Under the pieces are notes generated by a model. The model was not told the DNA's origin. It saw only the letters and a list, made by a program, of their open reading frames with translations, and did not search any database. Below are positions 7,489 through 16,260 of a stretch of 64,000 nucleotides of DNA, piece by piece. The position numbers and the translations under genes are program-made. Source of the DNA: Bin76 sp963665765 (lineage in GTDB: Bacteria > Actinomycetota > Acidimicrobiia > Spongiisociales > ZC4RG35); assembly GCA_963665765.1 (NCBI GenBank), contig OY762464.1, positions 1,860,001 to 1,924,000 on the forward strand, in the 5' to 3' direction. Position 1 is the stretch's first letter, and the number at the start of each line of letters is the position of its first letter.

Positions 7489-9386
7489 TCGAGCTTCCCG
7501 CCGAGGCGCTGTGGTTGGTGATCGCTCTTCCGTTGGGTGGGGCGGTGCTGCTCCACTTTGCCGGTCGGCTGCTGGGTGAGCCTCGAGCCGGATATCTGGC
7601 GGTGGCCGCCTCGCTGGCCGCTTTTGGGGTGGCGGCCGTGGCGGCGGTCCCGTTTTTCACCGGAGAGGGCCATCCCGCCCAGTCGCTTTTGTGGGAGTGG
7701 ATGCCGGCGGTGGGGGCTTCGTTCGAAATCGTCTGGGACCCGCTTTCGGCCCTGATGACCCTGGTGGTGACCGGGGTGGGCTCCCTGATCCACATCTATT
7801 CGGTGGGTTACATGCACGGCGATCCCCGCTTCGCCCGCTTTTTCACCTATCTGAACCTGTTCACCGCCTCCATGCTGATTCTGGTGCTGGCCGGCAACTA
7901 CGCCATGTTGTTTGTGGGCTGGGAACTGGTGGGTCTGTGCTCGTATCTGCTCATCTCCTTTTGGTTCACCCGTCCCTCCGCCGCCTCGGCGGGAAAGAAG
8001 GCGTTTGTGGTGAACCGGATCGGCGACTTCGGATTCCTGATAGCTCTGATGGTGATTTTCAGCACTTTCGGGACTCTGTCCTATGCCGGGATATTCGGGC
8101 GGGCCGCCGAGGAGCTGAGCGGCTGGGCGCCGACCGTGATCGGGTTGATGCTGGCCACCGGCGCCATAGGAAAGTCGGCGCAGATACCCCTTTACGTGTG
8201 GCTCCCCGACGCCATGGAAGGCCCCACTCCGGTTTCGGCTTTGATTCACGCCGCCACCATGGTCACCGCCGGGGTGTATGTGATCGCCCGATCCGCTCCG
8301 ATTTTCGAGGTGGCGCCGGTCGCCTCGGGGGTGGTGGCCGCGGTGGGGGCGCTCACCGCGCTGTGGGCGGCCACCATCGCCATGGGTCAGTCCGACATCA
8401 AGCGGGTACTCGCCTACTCGACCATCAGCCAACTGGGCTACATGTTCTTGGCGGTGGGGGCCACCGCCTATGTGGCAGGGGTCTTCCACCTGATGACCCA
8501 TGCTTTTTTCAAGGCCCTGCTGTTCTTGGGCGCCGGGTCGGTGATCCACGCCATGGGCGGACGGCAGGACATGGAGAATATGGGGGGCTTGCGCAAAGTC
8601 ATGCCCGTAACTTTTGCGACCATGGTGGTGGGGGTGGTGGCGATCGCCGGATTCCCTCCCCTGGCGGGATTCTGGTCCAAAGACGAGATCCTGAGCGTGG
8701 TCTTCAATCGAGGGGGCTGGTTCACCGTTCTGTGGCTGGTGGGGTTGGTGACCGCCCTGATGACCGCCTTTTACATGTTCCGGCAGTTGGTGATGGTCTT
8801 TTTGGGCAAGCCTCGGTGGCCTGAGGGAGTGACCCCCCATGAGTCGCCCCGTTCCATGACCATTCCCTTGGTCTTATTGGCGGTTTTCTCGGTGGTTGCC
8901 GGGTTGATCAACACCCCGTTCCGGCTGGGATTGGAGCACTTCTTGGAACCGTCTTTCGAAGGGGTGAAACTCGGTCATCCTCCCGATGGGGTGGGCCTGG
9001 TTCTGATCTTGGCGGGGTTGTCGGTGGCGGCGGGGGCGGTGGGCGCCGCCATGGCCTTCTTCGTGTACCACCGCCCTCCCGAGACATGGCGACGTTTCCA
9101 GGCGGGATTCGGCCGGATGTGGGGCTGGTGGGAAAACGCCTACCGGACCGATGACCTCGGCCAGGCGATGTTGGTTGCCCCCGGACGGCGCTTGGCCGAG
9201 CGGACCGCCTTCGGGCTGGACGCCGGGGTGGTGGATGGGGCGGTGAACGGTGTGGGGTGGCTGGTTCAGGCGGCAGGTCGTCGGATCCGCCCGGTCCAAA
9301 GCGGCCTGATCCGTCAGTACGGGCTGTGGCTCGGGTTGGGTTTGGTGGCGCTCCTGATCTGGATTGTGGTGAGGGGGGGAGCATGA
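7485..9386 (+). CDS. nuoL: NADH-quinone oxidoreductase subunit L
   Basis: The distal antiporter-like proton-pumping subunit, 633 residues, full length. Seen motifs include FVGWELVGLCSYLLISFW, LPDAMEGPTPVSALIHAAT and DIKRVLAYSTISQLGYMF, all characteristic of NuoL/MrpA-type pumps, and a C-terminal hydrophobic anchor after a long amphipathic stretch. The start overlaps the nuoK stop (ATGA). Confidence 0.95.
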   Translation: MIELPAEALWLVIALPLGGAVLLHFAGRLLGEPRAGYLAVAASLAAFGVAAVAAVPFFTGEGHPAQSLLWEWMPAVGASFEIVWDPLSALMTLVVTGVGSLIHIYSVGYMHGDPRFARFFTYLNLFTASMLILVLAGNYAMLFVGWELVGLCSYLLISFWFTRPSAASAGKKAFVVNRIGDFGFLIALMVIFSTFGTLSYAGIFGRAAEELSGWAPTVIGLMLATGAIGKSAQIPLYVWLPDAMEGPTPVSALIHAATMVTAGVYVIARSAPIFEVAPVASGVVAAVGALTALWAATIAMGQSDIKRVLAYSTISQLGYMFLAVGATAYVAGVFHLMTHAFFKALLFLGAGSVIHAMGGRQDMENMGGLRKVMPVTFATMVVGVVAIAGFPPLAGFWSKDEILSVVFNRGGWFTVLWLVGLVTALMTAFYMFRQLVMVFLGKPRWPEGVTPHESPRSMTIPLVLLAVFSVVAGLINTPFRLGLEHFLEPSFEGVKLGHPPDGVGLVLILAGLSVAAGAVGAAMAFFVYHRPPETWRRFQAGFGRMWGWWENAYRTDDLGQAMLVAPGRRLAERTAFGLDAGVVDGAVNGVGWLVQAAGRRIRPVQSGLIRQYGLWLGLGLVALLIWIVVRGGA

Positions 9387-9396
9387 GGTCGACCGG

Positions 9397-10944
9397 ATGT
9401 TGAGCCTGCTGGTGTTGACGCCGCTTTTGGGGGCGGCGGTGGTTTCCCTGGTCCCGGCCCGACGCCGGGAGCTTTTCCTGCCGCTGGGCATGGCGCTGTC
9501 GGTGGCCCCGTTGGGAGTGGCCGGGGCGATGTTCTTCTCCTTCGAAAAGGGCCGGGCTTCCTTTCAGATGGTGGAGAAGATGATCTGGTGGGAGCCGTGG
9601 GGCGTCTCGTGGCATCTGGGCGTGGACGGGATTTCTCTGGGACTGGTGGTGCTGACCACCCTCCTATTTCCCCTCAGCCTGGCCGTCTCCGACTCCATAA
9701 CCGACCGCCGCAAGGCCTTTGTGATCGCCATGCTCTTCTTGGAAACCGGGCTCATCGGCTCATTTCTGGCTCTCGACCTGCTGCTGTTCTTCGTGTTCTT
9801 CGAGGTGATCCTGGTGCCCATGTATCTCATCATCGGGATTTGGGGAGGGGGGCGCCGGGTGTACGCGGCGGTCAAGTTCTTCATCTACACCGCGGTGGGC
9901 TCGGCCCTTCTGCTGGCCGCCATCATTGCCCTGGCTGTCATGCATTCATCCCGGACTCCGGAGGGAGCGCTGAGCTTTGACTACCTGGCTTTGCTCAACC
10001 TGGACATCTCGTCCACGGCGCAGATGTGGCTGTTCGGCGCCTTCGCCCTGGCTTTTGCCATCAAGGTGCCCCTCTTTCCCTTCCACACCTGGCTCCCCGA
10101 CGCCCATGTGGAGGCGCCCACGGCCGGTTCGGTGCTCCTGGCCGGGGTGCTCCTGAAATTGGGCACCTACGGGTTGCTGAGATTCAATCTCGCCTTGTTC
10201 CCCGAGGCCACCGTTTCCCTGGTCCCCGTATTGGCTGTTCTGGCGGTGGTCGGAATCATCTACGGCGCGGTGGTGGCGATCGCGCAGCCGGACCTCAAAA
10301 AGCTGGTGGCGTATTCTTCGGTGAGCCATCTGGGGTTTGTGGTGCTGGGGATCTTCGCTCTTACTTCCGCCGGCTTGCAGGGCGCGGTGATCCAAAATGT
10401 CAACCATGGACTCACCACCGGCGCTCTTTTCCTGCTGGTGGGGATGCTCTACGACCGGCGCCACACCAAGAAGATCGACGATTTCGGAGGTCTGGCCGCC
10501 CGGGTGCCACAGATGGCCGGGTTTTTCCTGTTCATGGCCTTCGCTTCCATCGGCCTGCCGGGGCTGAACGGGTTCGTCGGGGAGTTTTTGGTGCTGGTGG
10601 GCAGTTTCCCCTCGCTCCCTGCTCCGACGGTGGTGGCGGCCTTCGGGGTCGTGCTGGCCGCCATATACATGTTGTGGGCCTATCAGCGGGTGTTCACCGG
10701 CCCGCTCACCAACCCTGCCAACCGGAACGTGGCGGATCTGTCTTTCAAGGAGACGGCGGTCTTGGCGCCCCTGGCGGCCCTGGTGCTGCTGTTGGGGCTT
10801 TACCCCGCCATCCTCTTGGAGCGCACCGCCCCCTCGGTGGAGGCGATTTTGGATCGTATCGAACAGTCCACCGACTATCAGGCGCCCTCCCCCGGACGGC
10901 TGGCGGATGTGTTCGTCTCGACTTCCCAAGATGGTGACCAATGA
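9397..10944 (+). CDS. nuoM: NADH-quinone oxidoreductase subunit M
   Basis: An antiporter-like pump subunit of 515 residues. FFEVILVPMYLIIGIWGG, FPFHTWLPDAHVEAPTAGS and LKKLVAYSSVSHLGFVVLG are typical NuoM sequences with the key Glu and Lys residues. The start ATG is 10 nt after the nuoL stop. The end overlaps nuoN by 4 nt (ATGA). Confidence 0.95.
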   Translation: MLSLLVLTPLLGAAVVSLVPARRRELFLPLGMALSVAPLGVAGAMFFSFEKGRASFQMVEKMIWWEPWGVSWHLGVDGISLGLVVLTTLLFPLSLAVSDSITDRRKAFVIAMLFLETGLIGSFLALDLLLFFVFFEVILVPMYLIIGIWGGGRRVYAAVKFFIYTAVGSALLLAAIIALAVMHSSRTPEGALSFDYLALLNLDISSTAQMWLFGAFALAFAIKVPLFPFHTWLPDAHVEAPTAGSVLLAGVLLKLGTYGLLRFNLALFPEATVSLVPVLAVLAVVGIIYGAVVAIAQPDLKKLVAYSSVSHLGFVVLGIFALTSAGLQGAVIQNVNHGLTTGALFLLVGMLYDRRHTKKIDDFGGLAARVPQMAGFFLFMAFASIGLPGLNGFVGEFLVLVGSFPSLPAPTVVAAFGVVLAAIYMLWAYQRVFTGPLTNPANRNVADLSFKETAVLAPLAALVLLLGLYPAILLERTAPSVEAILDRIEQSTDYQAPSPGRLADVFVSTSQDGDQ

Positions 10945-12395
10945 ATCCGGACGTCGTCGGCGACATCGCCTGGGCCGGGTTGGCCCCCGAGCTGATCCTG
11001 GTGGCGGGGGCGGTGTCTCTGCTGCTGTTGGATGTGCAGCGGAAACCGGGAGTCGGGGTCTTGTGGGGTTCGGCGCTGGGAATCATGGTGGTCGCTTTGG
11101 CTCTGGGTATATGGCAGTGGGTGGTTGCCGAACCGAGTGGGGAGTTGGTGTTCGGGGGGATGCTCTTGTTGGACCCGGCGGCGGCCTTTGCCCGACTGGT
11201 GGTGCTGGTGGTTTCCATCCTGGCGGTTTCGGCCGGGCGCGGGCTCTTCGCCCACCTGGGAACCCGGGCGGCGGAGGGCTTGGCGTTGGTGCTCCTGGCC
11301 TCGGCCGGGTTTGTGCTGATGGCGGCTTCCCAGAACCTGGTGATGATGTTCTTGGGACTGGAGATGGGATCCATCTCCTTGTACATATTGGCAGGCATCA
11401 CCGGGGATGGGGTGCGGTCCGACGAGGCCGCCCTCAAATACCTGCTGCTGGGGGCGGTGGCGTCGGCCGTGTTCATCTACGGGGCTGCTTTGGTGTTCGC
11501 GGGGACGGGATCTTTGAGTCTGGTGGCCATCGGAGCGTTCTTGGGCGGGTACCTTTTGCTGTCGCCGGCGGTGGTGTTGATCGGGATCGGCCTGATAACG
11601 GTGGGCCTTTGTTTTAAGGTGGCCGCCGCCCCGTTCCACGTATGGGCGCCCGACGTCTATCAGGGCGCCCCGGCCGGCATCGTGGGCTACATGGCGGCCG
11701 TGGCCAAGGTGGGTGGCTTTGCCGCCCTGGCCCGGGTCCTCCTGATCGGTTTCGAGAGCTTCCGGGCGGACTGGGCGCCGGTGGTGGCGGCGATTGCGGC
11801 CTTGTCCATGCTGTTGGGAGCGGTGATGGCGATCATATCGGCGGACATCCGTCGTCTGCTGGCCTACTCGGGGGTGGCCCACGCCGGATATATTCTCACC
11901 GGACTCGCCTCCGGGTCATCCGGACTGTCCTCGGTCTGGTTCTATCTGGCGGTCTACGCCGTGCAATTGGTCGCCGCCTTCTCGGTGATCTCGGTGCTGG
12001 GAGGACCGGCTTCCTCGGGGTCGGATCTTGCCGAATACCGAGGGCTGTATCGTCGCTCCCCGATGTTGGCGGTGGCCCTGTCGGTGTCGCTGCTCGGAAT
12101 GGCGGGGATTCCCCTCACCACCGGGTTCGTGGCCAAGCTGGGGGTGTTTCTTCAGGCCTGGCAGCAAGGTTTGGAGTGGCTGGTGGTGGTGGCGGTGCTG
12201 GCCTCGGCGGTGGCGATCTATCTGTATCTGCGGGTGATCGTGACCATATATATGCAGTCTCCCGTCACCGACGATCCGGTGGCCTACGACCGGCCCACCT
12301 CCTGGTCATTGGGACTGGCCACCGCGTTCACCCTGATTCTGGGAGTCTTTCCTCAGCCACTTCTCAGTCTGGTGGAGTCGGCGGGCCAACTCTGA
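10941..12395 (+). CDS. nuoN: NADH-quinone oxidoreductase subunit N
   Basis: The third antiporter-like subunit of complex I, 484 residues with about 14 hydrophobic segments. FLGLEMGSISLYILAG, FHVWAPDVYQGAPAGIVGYM and ADIRRLLAYSGVAHAGY are the expected motifs. It is the last gene of the operon; a convergent pseudogene follows after 90 bp. Confidence 0.95.
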   Translation: MNPDVVGDIAWAGLAPELILVAGAVSLLLLDVQRKPGVGVLWGSALGIMVVALALGIWQWVVAEPSGELVFGGMLLLDPAAAFARLVVLVVSILAVSAGRGLFAHLGTRAAEGLALVLLASAGFVLMAASQNLVMMFLGLEMGSISLYILAGITGDGVRSDEAALKYLLLGAVASAVFIYGAALVFAGTGSLSLVAIGAFLGGYLLLSPAVVLIGIGLITVGLCFKVAAAPFHVWAPDVYQGAPAGIVGYMAAVAKVGGFAALARVLLIGFESFRADWAPVVAAIAALSMLLGAVMAIISADIRRLLAYSGVAHAGYILTGLASGSSGLSSVWFYLAVYAVQLVAAFSVISVLGGPASSGSDLAEYRGLYRRSPMLAVALSVSLLGMAGIPLTTGFVAKLGVFLQAWQQGLEWLVVVAVLASAVAIYLYLRVIVTIYMQSPVTDDPVAYDRPTSWSLGLATAFTLILGVFPQPLLSLVESAGQL

Positions 12396-12454
12396 ATACC
12401 CATTGTTGGCCGGGAGATTGTGCGATCTTAAGCCGAAATGGCCGAATCAAGCCA

Positions 12455-12477
12455 TTATTGCGGCAAGATTGCAATAA
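12455..12477. other. Inverted repeat between convergent nuoN and AlbA_2 remnant
   Basis: TTATTGC and GCAATAA are separated by 9 bp and followed by an AT-rich stretch. It could act as a weak terminator for nuoN. Its spacer contains CAAGATTG, a word also found in both operators at 13.03-13.10 kb, so it may instead be a residual regulator-binding site. Confidence 0.35.
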
Positions 12478-12485
12478 ATTGATTT

Positions 12486-13024
12486 CTACGCCAGGTAGTA
12501 ACGTCGTGCCCTAGTGCGACCCTCAGCCCTCGCCAAGCCGGTTCGTACCAGGTCGTTGAGCAAGTTCCGAACCATAATGCGGTCCTCGCCCAATAGGCGA
12601 GCTCCCTCAGCGGTGGAGAGGCTCCCCCTGCGGCTGATCTCATCTAGCAAAGCCTGCTGTTTGCGGTTTTGCGCTTCCATCGCGGTGGCGCCGACCCTGA
12701 GCACGACTTCGTCCGAGAGGATGTATCGAGTTCCGCCCCGTTCTCCTACTCGCACCAAGAGTCCCTTCGCTACACCTCCCGTCAAAATGGCGCGCGTGTT
12801 GGCCTCAGGCAACAGTTCTCGAATTCTCCGAGGTGTCACAGACCCTTCCCATCGAGCAGTTACCAAGGCGAGGCGTTCTGAGGCTGTGAGCCGGTAGCTG
12901 CCAAGCAGGGGGATACCCCGCGTTTGAAGTCAAGCTCCTCATGCTCGATTTTTCCGAAAAACTCCCAGAAATCTTCGGCGCCGAGTAGGTCCGGGATGTT
13001 GGAGAGGCTGACGTGGCGGACCAT
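12486..13024 (-). pseudogene. AlbA_2 (divergent AAA-4) / winged-helix transcriptional regulator, internally deleted
   Basis: The 5' part (ATG at 13024) encodes MVRHVSLSNIPDLLGAEDF... up to EELDFKRG, which resembles the start of the AlbA_2 domain of ATP-binding regulators. It then ends at a TAA after 49 codons. In another frame the 3' part continues from RGIPLLGSYRLTASERLAL through a winged-helix domain to YYLA at 12486, which resembles the C-terminus of the same family. About 300 central residues are missing, and the junction is at a short CGCGGGG stretch near 12915. The 126-residue downstream frame from 12866 could be translated alone as a small helix-turn-helix protein. Two operators lie just upstream of the ATG. 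I infer a decayed autoregulated regulator gene. Confidence 0.7.
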
Positions 13025-13027
13025 ATC

Positions 13028-13047
13028 TCAAGATTGTAATATCTTGA
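13028..13047. promoter_or_regulatory. Palindromic operator 1
   Basis: The perfect palindrome TCAAGAT-TGTAAT-ATCTTGA lies 3 bp upstream of the ATG of the AlbA_2-type remnant. It shares both 7-bp arms with operator 2, whose centre is 51 bp away (about five helical turns). Confidence 0.72.
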
Positions 13048-13053
13048 AGCACT

Positions 13054-13071
13054 AAAGCCAGATAAGGCTTT
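13054..13071 (+). other. Hairpin between the two operators
   Basis: AAAGCC-AGATAA-GGCTTT followed by TTTAT on the + strand has the form of a short intrinsic terminator. It lies between the two operators, so it could also shape the leader of the minus-strand regulator transcript. Confidence 0.35.
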
Positions 13072-13078
13072 TTATGCC

Positions 13079-13098
13079 TCAAGATTGTGTAATCTTGA
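13079..13098. promoter_or_regulatory. Palindromic operator 2
   Basis: The perfect palindrome TCAAGAT-TGTGTA-ATCTTGA has arms identical to operator 1 and a different 6-bp spacer, which points to a protein-binding site rather than chance. Confidence 0.72.
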
Positions 13099-13198
13099 GG
13101 CTGGATCCGTGAAATAATGCTTTTGTAGCAATAACTTTGATAAAATGAAGCAGGCTGAAAACCACTTCCGTGGGGTGGACTCAACCCGTTGCGAAGGG

Positions 13199-14032
13199 TT
13201 AGATGGTTTGGCCGGCGTGGTAGTTCAAAGCCGCCGAGGACTTTCTCTGTGACGGGTAGGCCGCTTTGAAAGCAGTGGCCGCCCGGGGATTCCACTCCGA
13301 ACCCAAGGGGATGCGCAGTGCGGCTCGCGGTGGGTTCTCACACGGTTTGCCCTGGGTGACATGGAGCGTCGTGCTGTTTTCGCGGCGTTCGAACACATAG
13401 GAGTAGACGGTGTCATAGGAGGTGTGGTTGCAGATTCCGCTTTCTCCGTGGTCGTGGGACTCCTGCAATCGAAAAATGTCTGACAGGTGCCCGGCCTCTG
13501 CAATCCGGCGGGTGGCCGATTGCAATCGGGGGCCGGTGGTTACGGTGTCGTCATCGTCGGGCGTGGCGCCCAACTCCACATGATGATTGGAGCGGGCGAT
13601 TCGGTCGGCTTGGTGAAAAGTTGCTCGCAGGTTTTGTCCTCGAACCTCCACCGTGGCCAGTTTGCACCGATCGATCAGCACCAGATTTCCCCAAACATAG
13701 GGATCGCGGTTCATTGCCTTTTCCACCGCCGCCAAGGCGCTTGTCACGTCGGTTCCTTCCCGAAGGGCGATCTCGGTTAGCAGGTCATAGTTGAGTCCGG
13801 GGACGGTGCGCACATTGGAATCACAAACCAACAGGCCATGGCGGTTGGCGCCCAACGAGAATCCCGAGAAGCGGTCCAGGTCCGGGTCGTCTCCCGCCCA
13901 GGTTTCCACTCCGGCTATTCCGAACACACCTTCTTCGATCACCAACAGATCGTCGAAGGAGGCTCGCCCGAAGTCCTTGTTCTTGAATAGAAGATATCCC
14001 GTTTCAGTGCGCAGAGCGCCGGTGGTGCACAT
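13199..14032 (-). CDS. Ntn-hydrolase of the C45 / penicillin acylase-like group
   Basis: A 277-residue cytoplasmic-type protein beginning MCTTGALRTETGYLLFKNKD. A Cys at position 2, exposed by Met removal, followed by the N-K-D motif at residues 18-20 is the arrangement of the N-terminal-nucleophile hydrolases that cleave amide bonds (choloylglycine hydrolase, penicillin V acylase, acyl-CoA:6-APA acyltransferase-like C45). No signal peptide is seen. It is transcribed away from a peptide-type ABC transporter 350 bp away, so a role in cleaving an imported amide or acylated amino acid is possible. The exact substrate cannot be told from the sequence. Confidence 0.72.
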   Translation of the reverse strand: MCTTGALRTETGYLLFKNKDFGRASFDDLLVIEEGVFGIAGVETWAGDDPDLDRFSGFSLGANRHGLLVCDSNVRTVPGLNYDLLTEIALREGTDVTSALAAVEKAMNRDPYVWGNLVLIDRCKLATVEVRGQNLRATFHQADRIARSNHHVELGATPDDDDTVTTGPRLQSATRRIAEAGHLSDIFRLQESHDHGESGICNHTSYDTVYSYVFERRENSTTLHVTQGKPCENPPRAALRIPLGSEWNPRAATAFKAAYPSQRKSSAALNYHAGQTI

Positions 14033-14381
14033 GGCCGAGCTCCCTTAGGTCCTTTGCCATGCCCATAGTAGAGCCACCTGGTCTGCTTCAGAGGTGGCCG
14101 GCCAGCCCCCACCAATGGGTCGGTTAGGGCATCGGGCCGGTCCACCCTGTCTGACAATGAACCCTCCGCTTTGGGCCGTCCACCGGTGGCGGTGACCCGG
14201 TTTGGTGGGTGGATCGATATCCTGAGGCGGATTAACCCAAGCAGTTGGGGGATATCCGTTACCATCGGATGGGAATCCCGTGGAATGTGGGCTACTGTAA
14301 AACGCAGAAGCCCACCAATAGGATCGTGGTGCCCTGCGAATCCAAGAAGCAGCTAAGGGTTTACCAATCAAGGAGAGACCA
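14033..14381. other. Divergent intergenic region with inverted repeat
   Basis: This 349-bp gap between the divergent hydrolase and the binding lipoprotein contains no convincing gene. An inverted repeat, GTGGGCT (14287-14293) and AGCCCAC (14309-14315), separated by 15 bp, lies 67 bp before the lipoprotein start and may be a leader hairpin. No clear promoter is assigned. Confidence 0.5.
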
Positions 14382-16160
14382 ATGACCGATAACAGCCCCG
14401 AGATCCAAGGCATAGTTGATGAGTACCAGCAAAAGAAGCTGAGTCGCCGCCAGTTCCTCAAGAAAGCCGGAGCAGCCGGCATCGGGGCCACTGCGGCTGC
14501 TGCCATCCTGGCCGCCTGCGGTGGAGATGACGATCCGGTTGCCACCACGTCCGCTCCCACCACTGCTCCGTCGGCTGAAACCACCGCCGCTCCCACCACC
14601 ACCGCCCCCCAGGAGATGGGTCCCACCAAGGGCGGTACCTTGCGAGAGGGCTACAACCGGGACGTGTCCAAGCATGACCCGATCACCACCAACTGGTATG
14701 ACCCGGCCTTCTTCGCCATCTATGAAGCCATTGTCACCATTGATCCCGACGGCAACTTTGTGCCCCAGTACTGCCAGGATTTCGGGGTTTCCGACGATGG
14801 TCTGGAGTATTGGTTCGAGGTAGAAGATCGTCAGTCCCACTCGGGGGGAATCATCACCGCCGCCGATGTGGCCGAGTTCTATCGGATTCAAAAGTTCAGT
14901 TTCATCGCCAGTCTGGCTTCTCCGATCGGTTCTTACCGGTCGGAAGGCAATCGGGTGATCGCCGACATGAACAACGCGTGGGTGGGTACCTATGGGCCTC
15001 TTGCCACGGGCTATTGGCGTATCGCCAACATCAACACTTGGAAAGAGGTCGGCCAGTACGACGATGAGACGGGTCTGGCCGGTGAGGGAGTGGTTGCCTC
15101 CACCTACGGCACCGAGACCGTTGACGCCACCGGTCCCTTCAAGCACACCGAGTGGGTGCCGGGCAGTCACTCGTTGGTCACCCGTTGGGAAGAATACCCC
15201 GGTTCCAACGTTCCCTACTTCGACAACCAGGGTCCGGCTCATCTGGACGCCATCCGGTGGTCGGTCATTACCGAGGCCGGCCAGCGCGCCACCCAGCTGG
15301 AGAACGGGGATATCGACACCTTGATCAACCCCGCCCACCAGGACTTGGCCCGCTTGGAGTCGAACCCGGATTTGACGGTCTACCGGCATCCGGAGTGGTC
15401 GGGTTATTTCATGTTCATGAACCAAGAGAACTTTCCCGAGTTGTTCGGCGATGTGGAGACCCGCCAAGGCCTGTCGCACGCCGTGGACCGGGAAGGTATG
15501 GTGCAGGCCCTTTTGTTCGGCAACGGGGCAGCCACCTATGGTCCTTTCCCCACTCCCGACCGCTACTACGAGCCGGCGGTGGAGCAACTCAATAACTACG
15601 ACGTGGCCGAGGCCAACCGTCTCCTGGACGCCGCCGGATGGGCAATGGGTGATGACGGGGTGCGGACCCGGGACGGCACCCGGCTGGAGTTCGAGTTCAT
15701 GGTCGAGAACGAGTCGCTGCAAGTGTCGATCGGCAACGCGGCGGCGGCGCAGTTCTCGGTGGTCGGCGCCCAGGCCAACGTCAACGTGGTGGACCGAGCC
15801 GTTTGGTTCGAACGGGCCGGGAGCGATCAGGTTCCGGCAGGTCTATTCATGTGGCTGTGGCCCATTTCGGCAGACATCATTCCCCTGTTCTGCAACTCGG
15901 CGGTGATACCTTCTCCGAACTGGTCCCATGCCAGAGAAGAGCGTATTGACCAGGCCATCGCCGATTGGCGGGCGGCAGGAACCCAGGAAGCGGCCCGGAA
16001 GGCTCAATCGGATCTGCAGCTGGCTTGGGCTGAGCTGCTGCCCAACATTTCCTTCATCAACCAAAACGCCACTTTTGTGAAGAACAATCGGGTGCGTGGC
16101 TGGGCGCCTTTTGTCTGGCTGCTCTACCCCTACTACAACGACACCTGGATCGAGGCGTAG
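14382..16160 (+). CDS. Peptide/dipeptide-type ABC transporter substrate-binding lipoprotein (family 5), Tat signal
   Basis: An extracytoplasmic binding protein of 592 residues. The N-terminus carries a twin-arginine motif SRRQFLKKAG (residues 21-30), a hydrophobic stretch and a lipobox ILAAC with the lipidated Cys at 46. A low-complexity Thr/Pro/Ala linker follows, typical of actinobacterial lipoproteins. The rest is SBP_bac_5-like. ATG at 14382 is preceded by AAGGAG at 8 nt. Two permease genes and an ATPase follow after a terminator-like hairpin; the second ATPase is probably the distant gene at 50.1-51.2 kb. The substrate (peptide, opine or other) is unknown. Confidence 0.9.
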   Translation: MTDNSPEIQGIVDEYQQKKLSRRQFLKKAGAAGIGATAAAAILAACGGDDDPVATTSAPTTAPSAETTAAPTTTAPQEMGPTKGGTLREGYNRDVSKHDPITTNWYDPAFFAIYEAIVTIDPDGNFVPQYCQDFGVSDDGLEYWFEVEDRQSHSGGIITAADVAEFYRIQKFSFIASLASPIGSYRSEGNRVIADMNNAWVGTYGPLATGYWRIANINTWKEVGQYDDETGLAGEGVVASTYGTETVDATGPFKHTEWVPGSHSLVTRWEEYPGSNVPYFDNQGPAHLDAIRWSVITEAGQRATQLENGDIDTLINPAHQDLARLESNPDLTVYRHPEWSGYFMFMNQENFPELFGDVETRQGLSHAVDREGMVQALLFGNGAATYGPFPTPDRYYEPAVEQLNNYDVAEANRLLDAAGWAMGDDGVRTRDGTRLEFEFMVENESLQVSIGNAAAAQFSVVGAQANVNVVDRAVWFERAGSDQVPAGLFMWLWPISADIIPLFCNSAVIPSPNWSHAREERIDQAIADWRAAGTQEAARKAQSDLQLAWAELLPNISFINQNATFVKNNRVRGWAPFVWLLYPYYNDTWIEA

Positions 16161-16179
16161 TCTCGATCTCGTTGCACGG

Positions 16180-16220
16180 GCCTCCGTCCTCTGCCAGGGG
16201 GACGGAGGCTCTTTGTCTTT
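16180..16220 (+). terminator. Intrinsic terminator after the binding-protein gene
   Basis: GCCTCCGTCC (16180-16189) pairs perfectly with GGACGGAGGC (16200-16209) across a 10-nt loop, followed by TCTTTGTCTTT. Placed between the binding protein and the permeases, it probably attenuates rather than isolates, giving more binding protein than permease. Confidence 0.8.
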
Positions 16221-16245
16221 AACAAGTTCCTCCCGATGAGACATC

Positions 16246-16251
16246 TACACT
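16246..16251 (+). promoter_or_regulatory. Candidate -10 element of a near-leaderless permease transcript
   Basis: TACACT lies 9 bp before the GTG start at 16261, downstream of the terminator, and no Shine-Dalgarno precedes that start. This spacing fits actinobacterial leaderless promoters. No good -35 is seen. Confidence 0.3.
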
Positions 16252-16260
16252 GATCCTCTA

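Noticed and set aside
7092..8840. Long minus-strand open frame opposite nuoK/nuoL
   Set aside because: It is rich in His, Gly, Arg and Pro with no family similarity, and lies opposite a clear nuoL. It is a high-GC shadow.
12939..13295. A 118-codon minus-strand gene over the twin operators
   Set aside because: It runs across both palindromes and is out of frame with the AlbA_2 remnant; no family and no ribosome-binding site.
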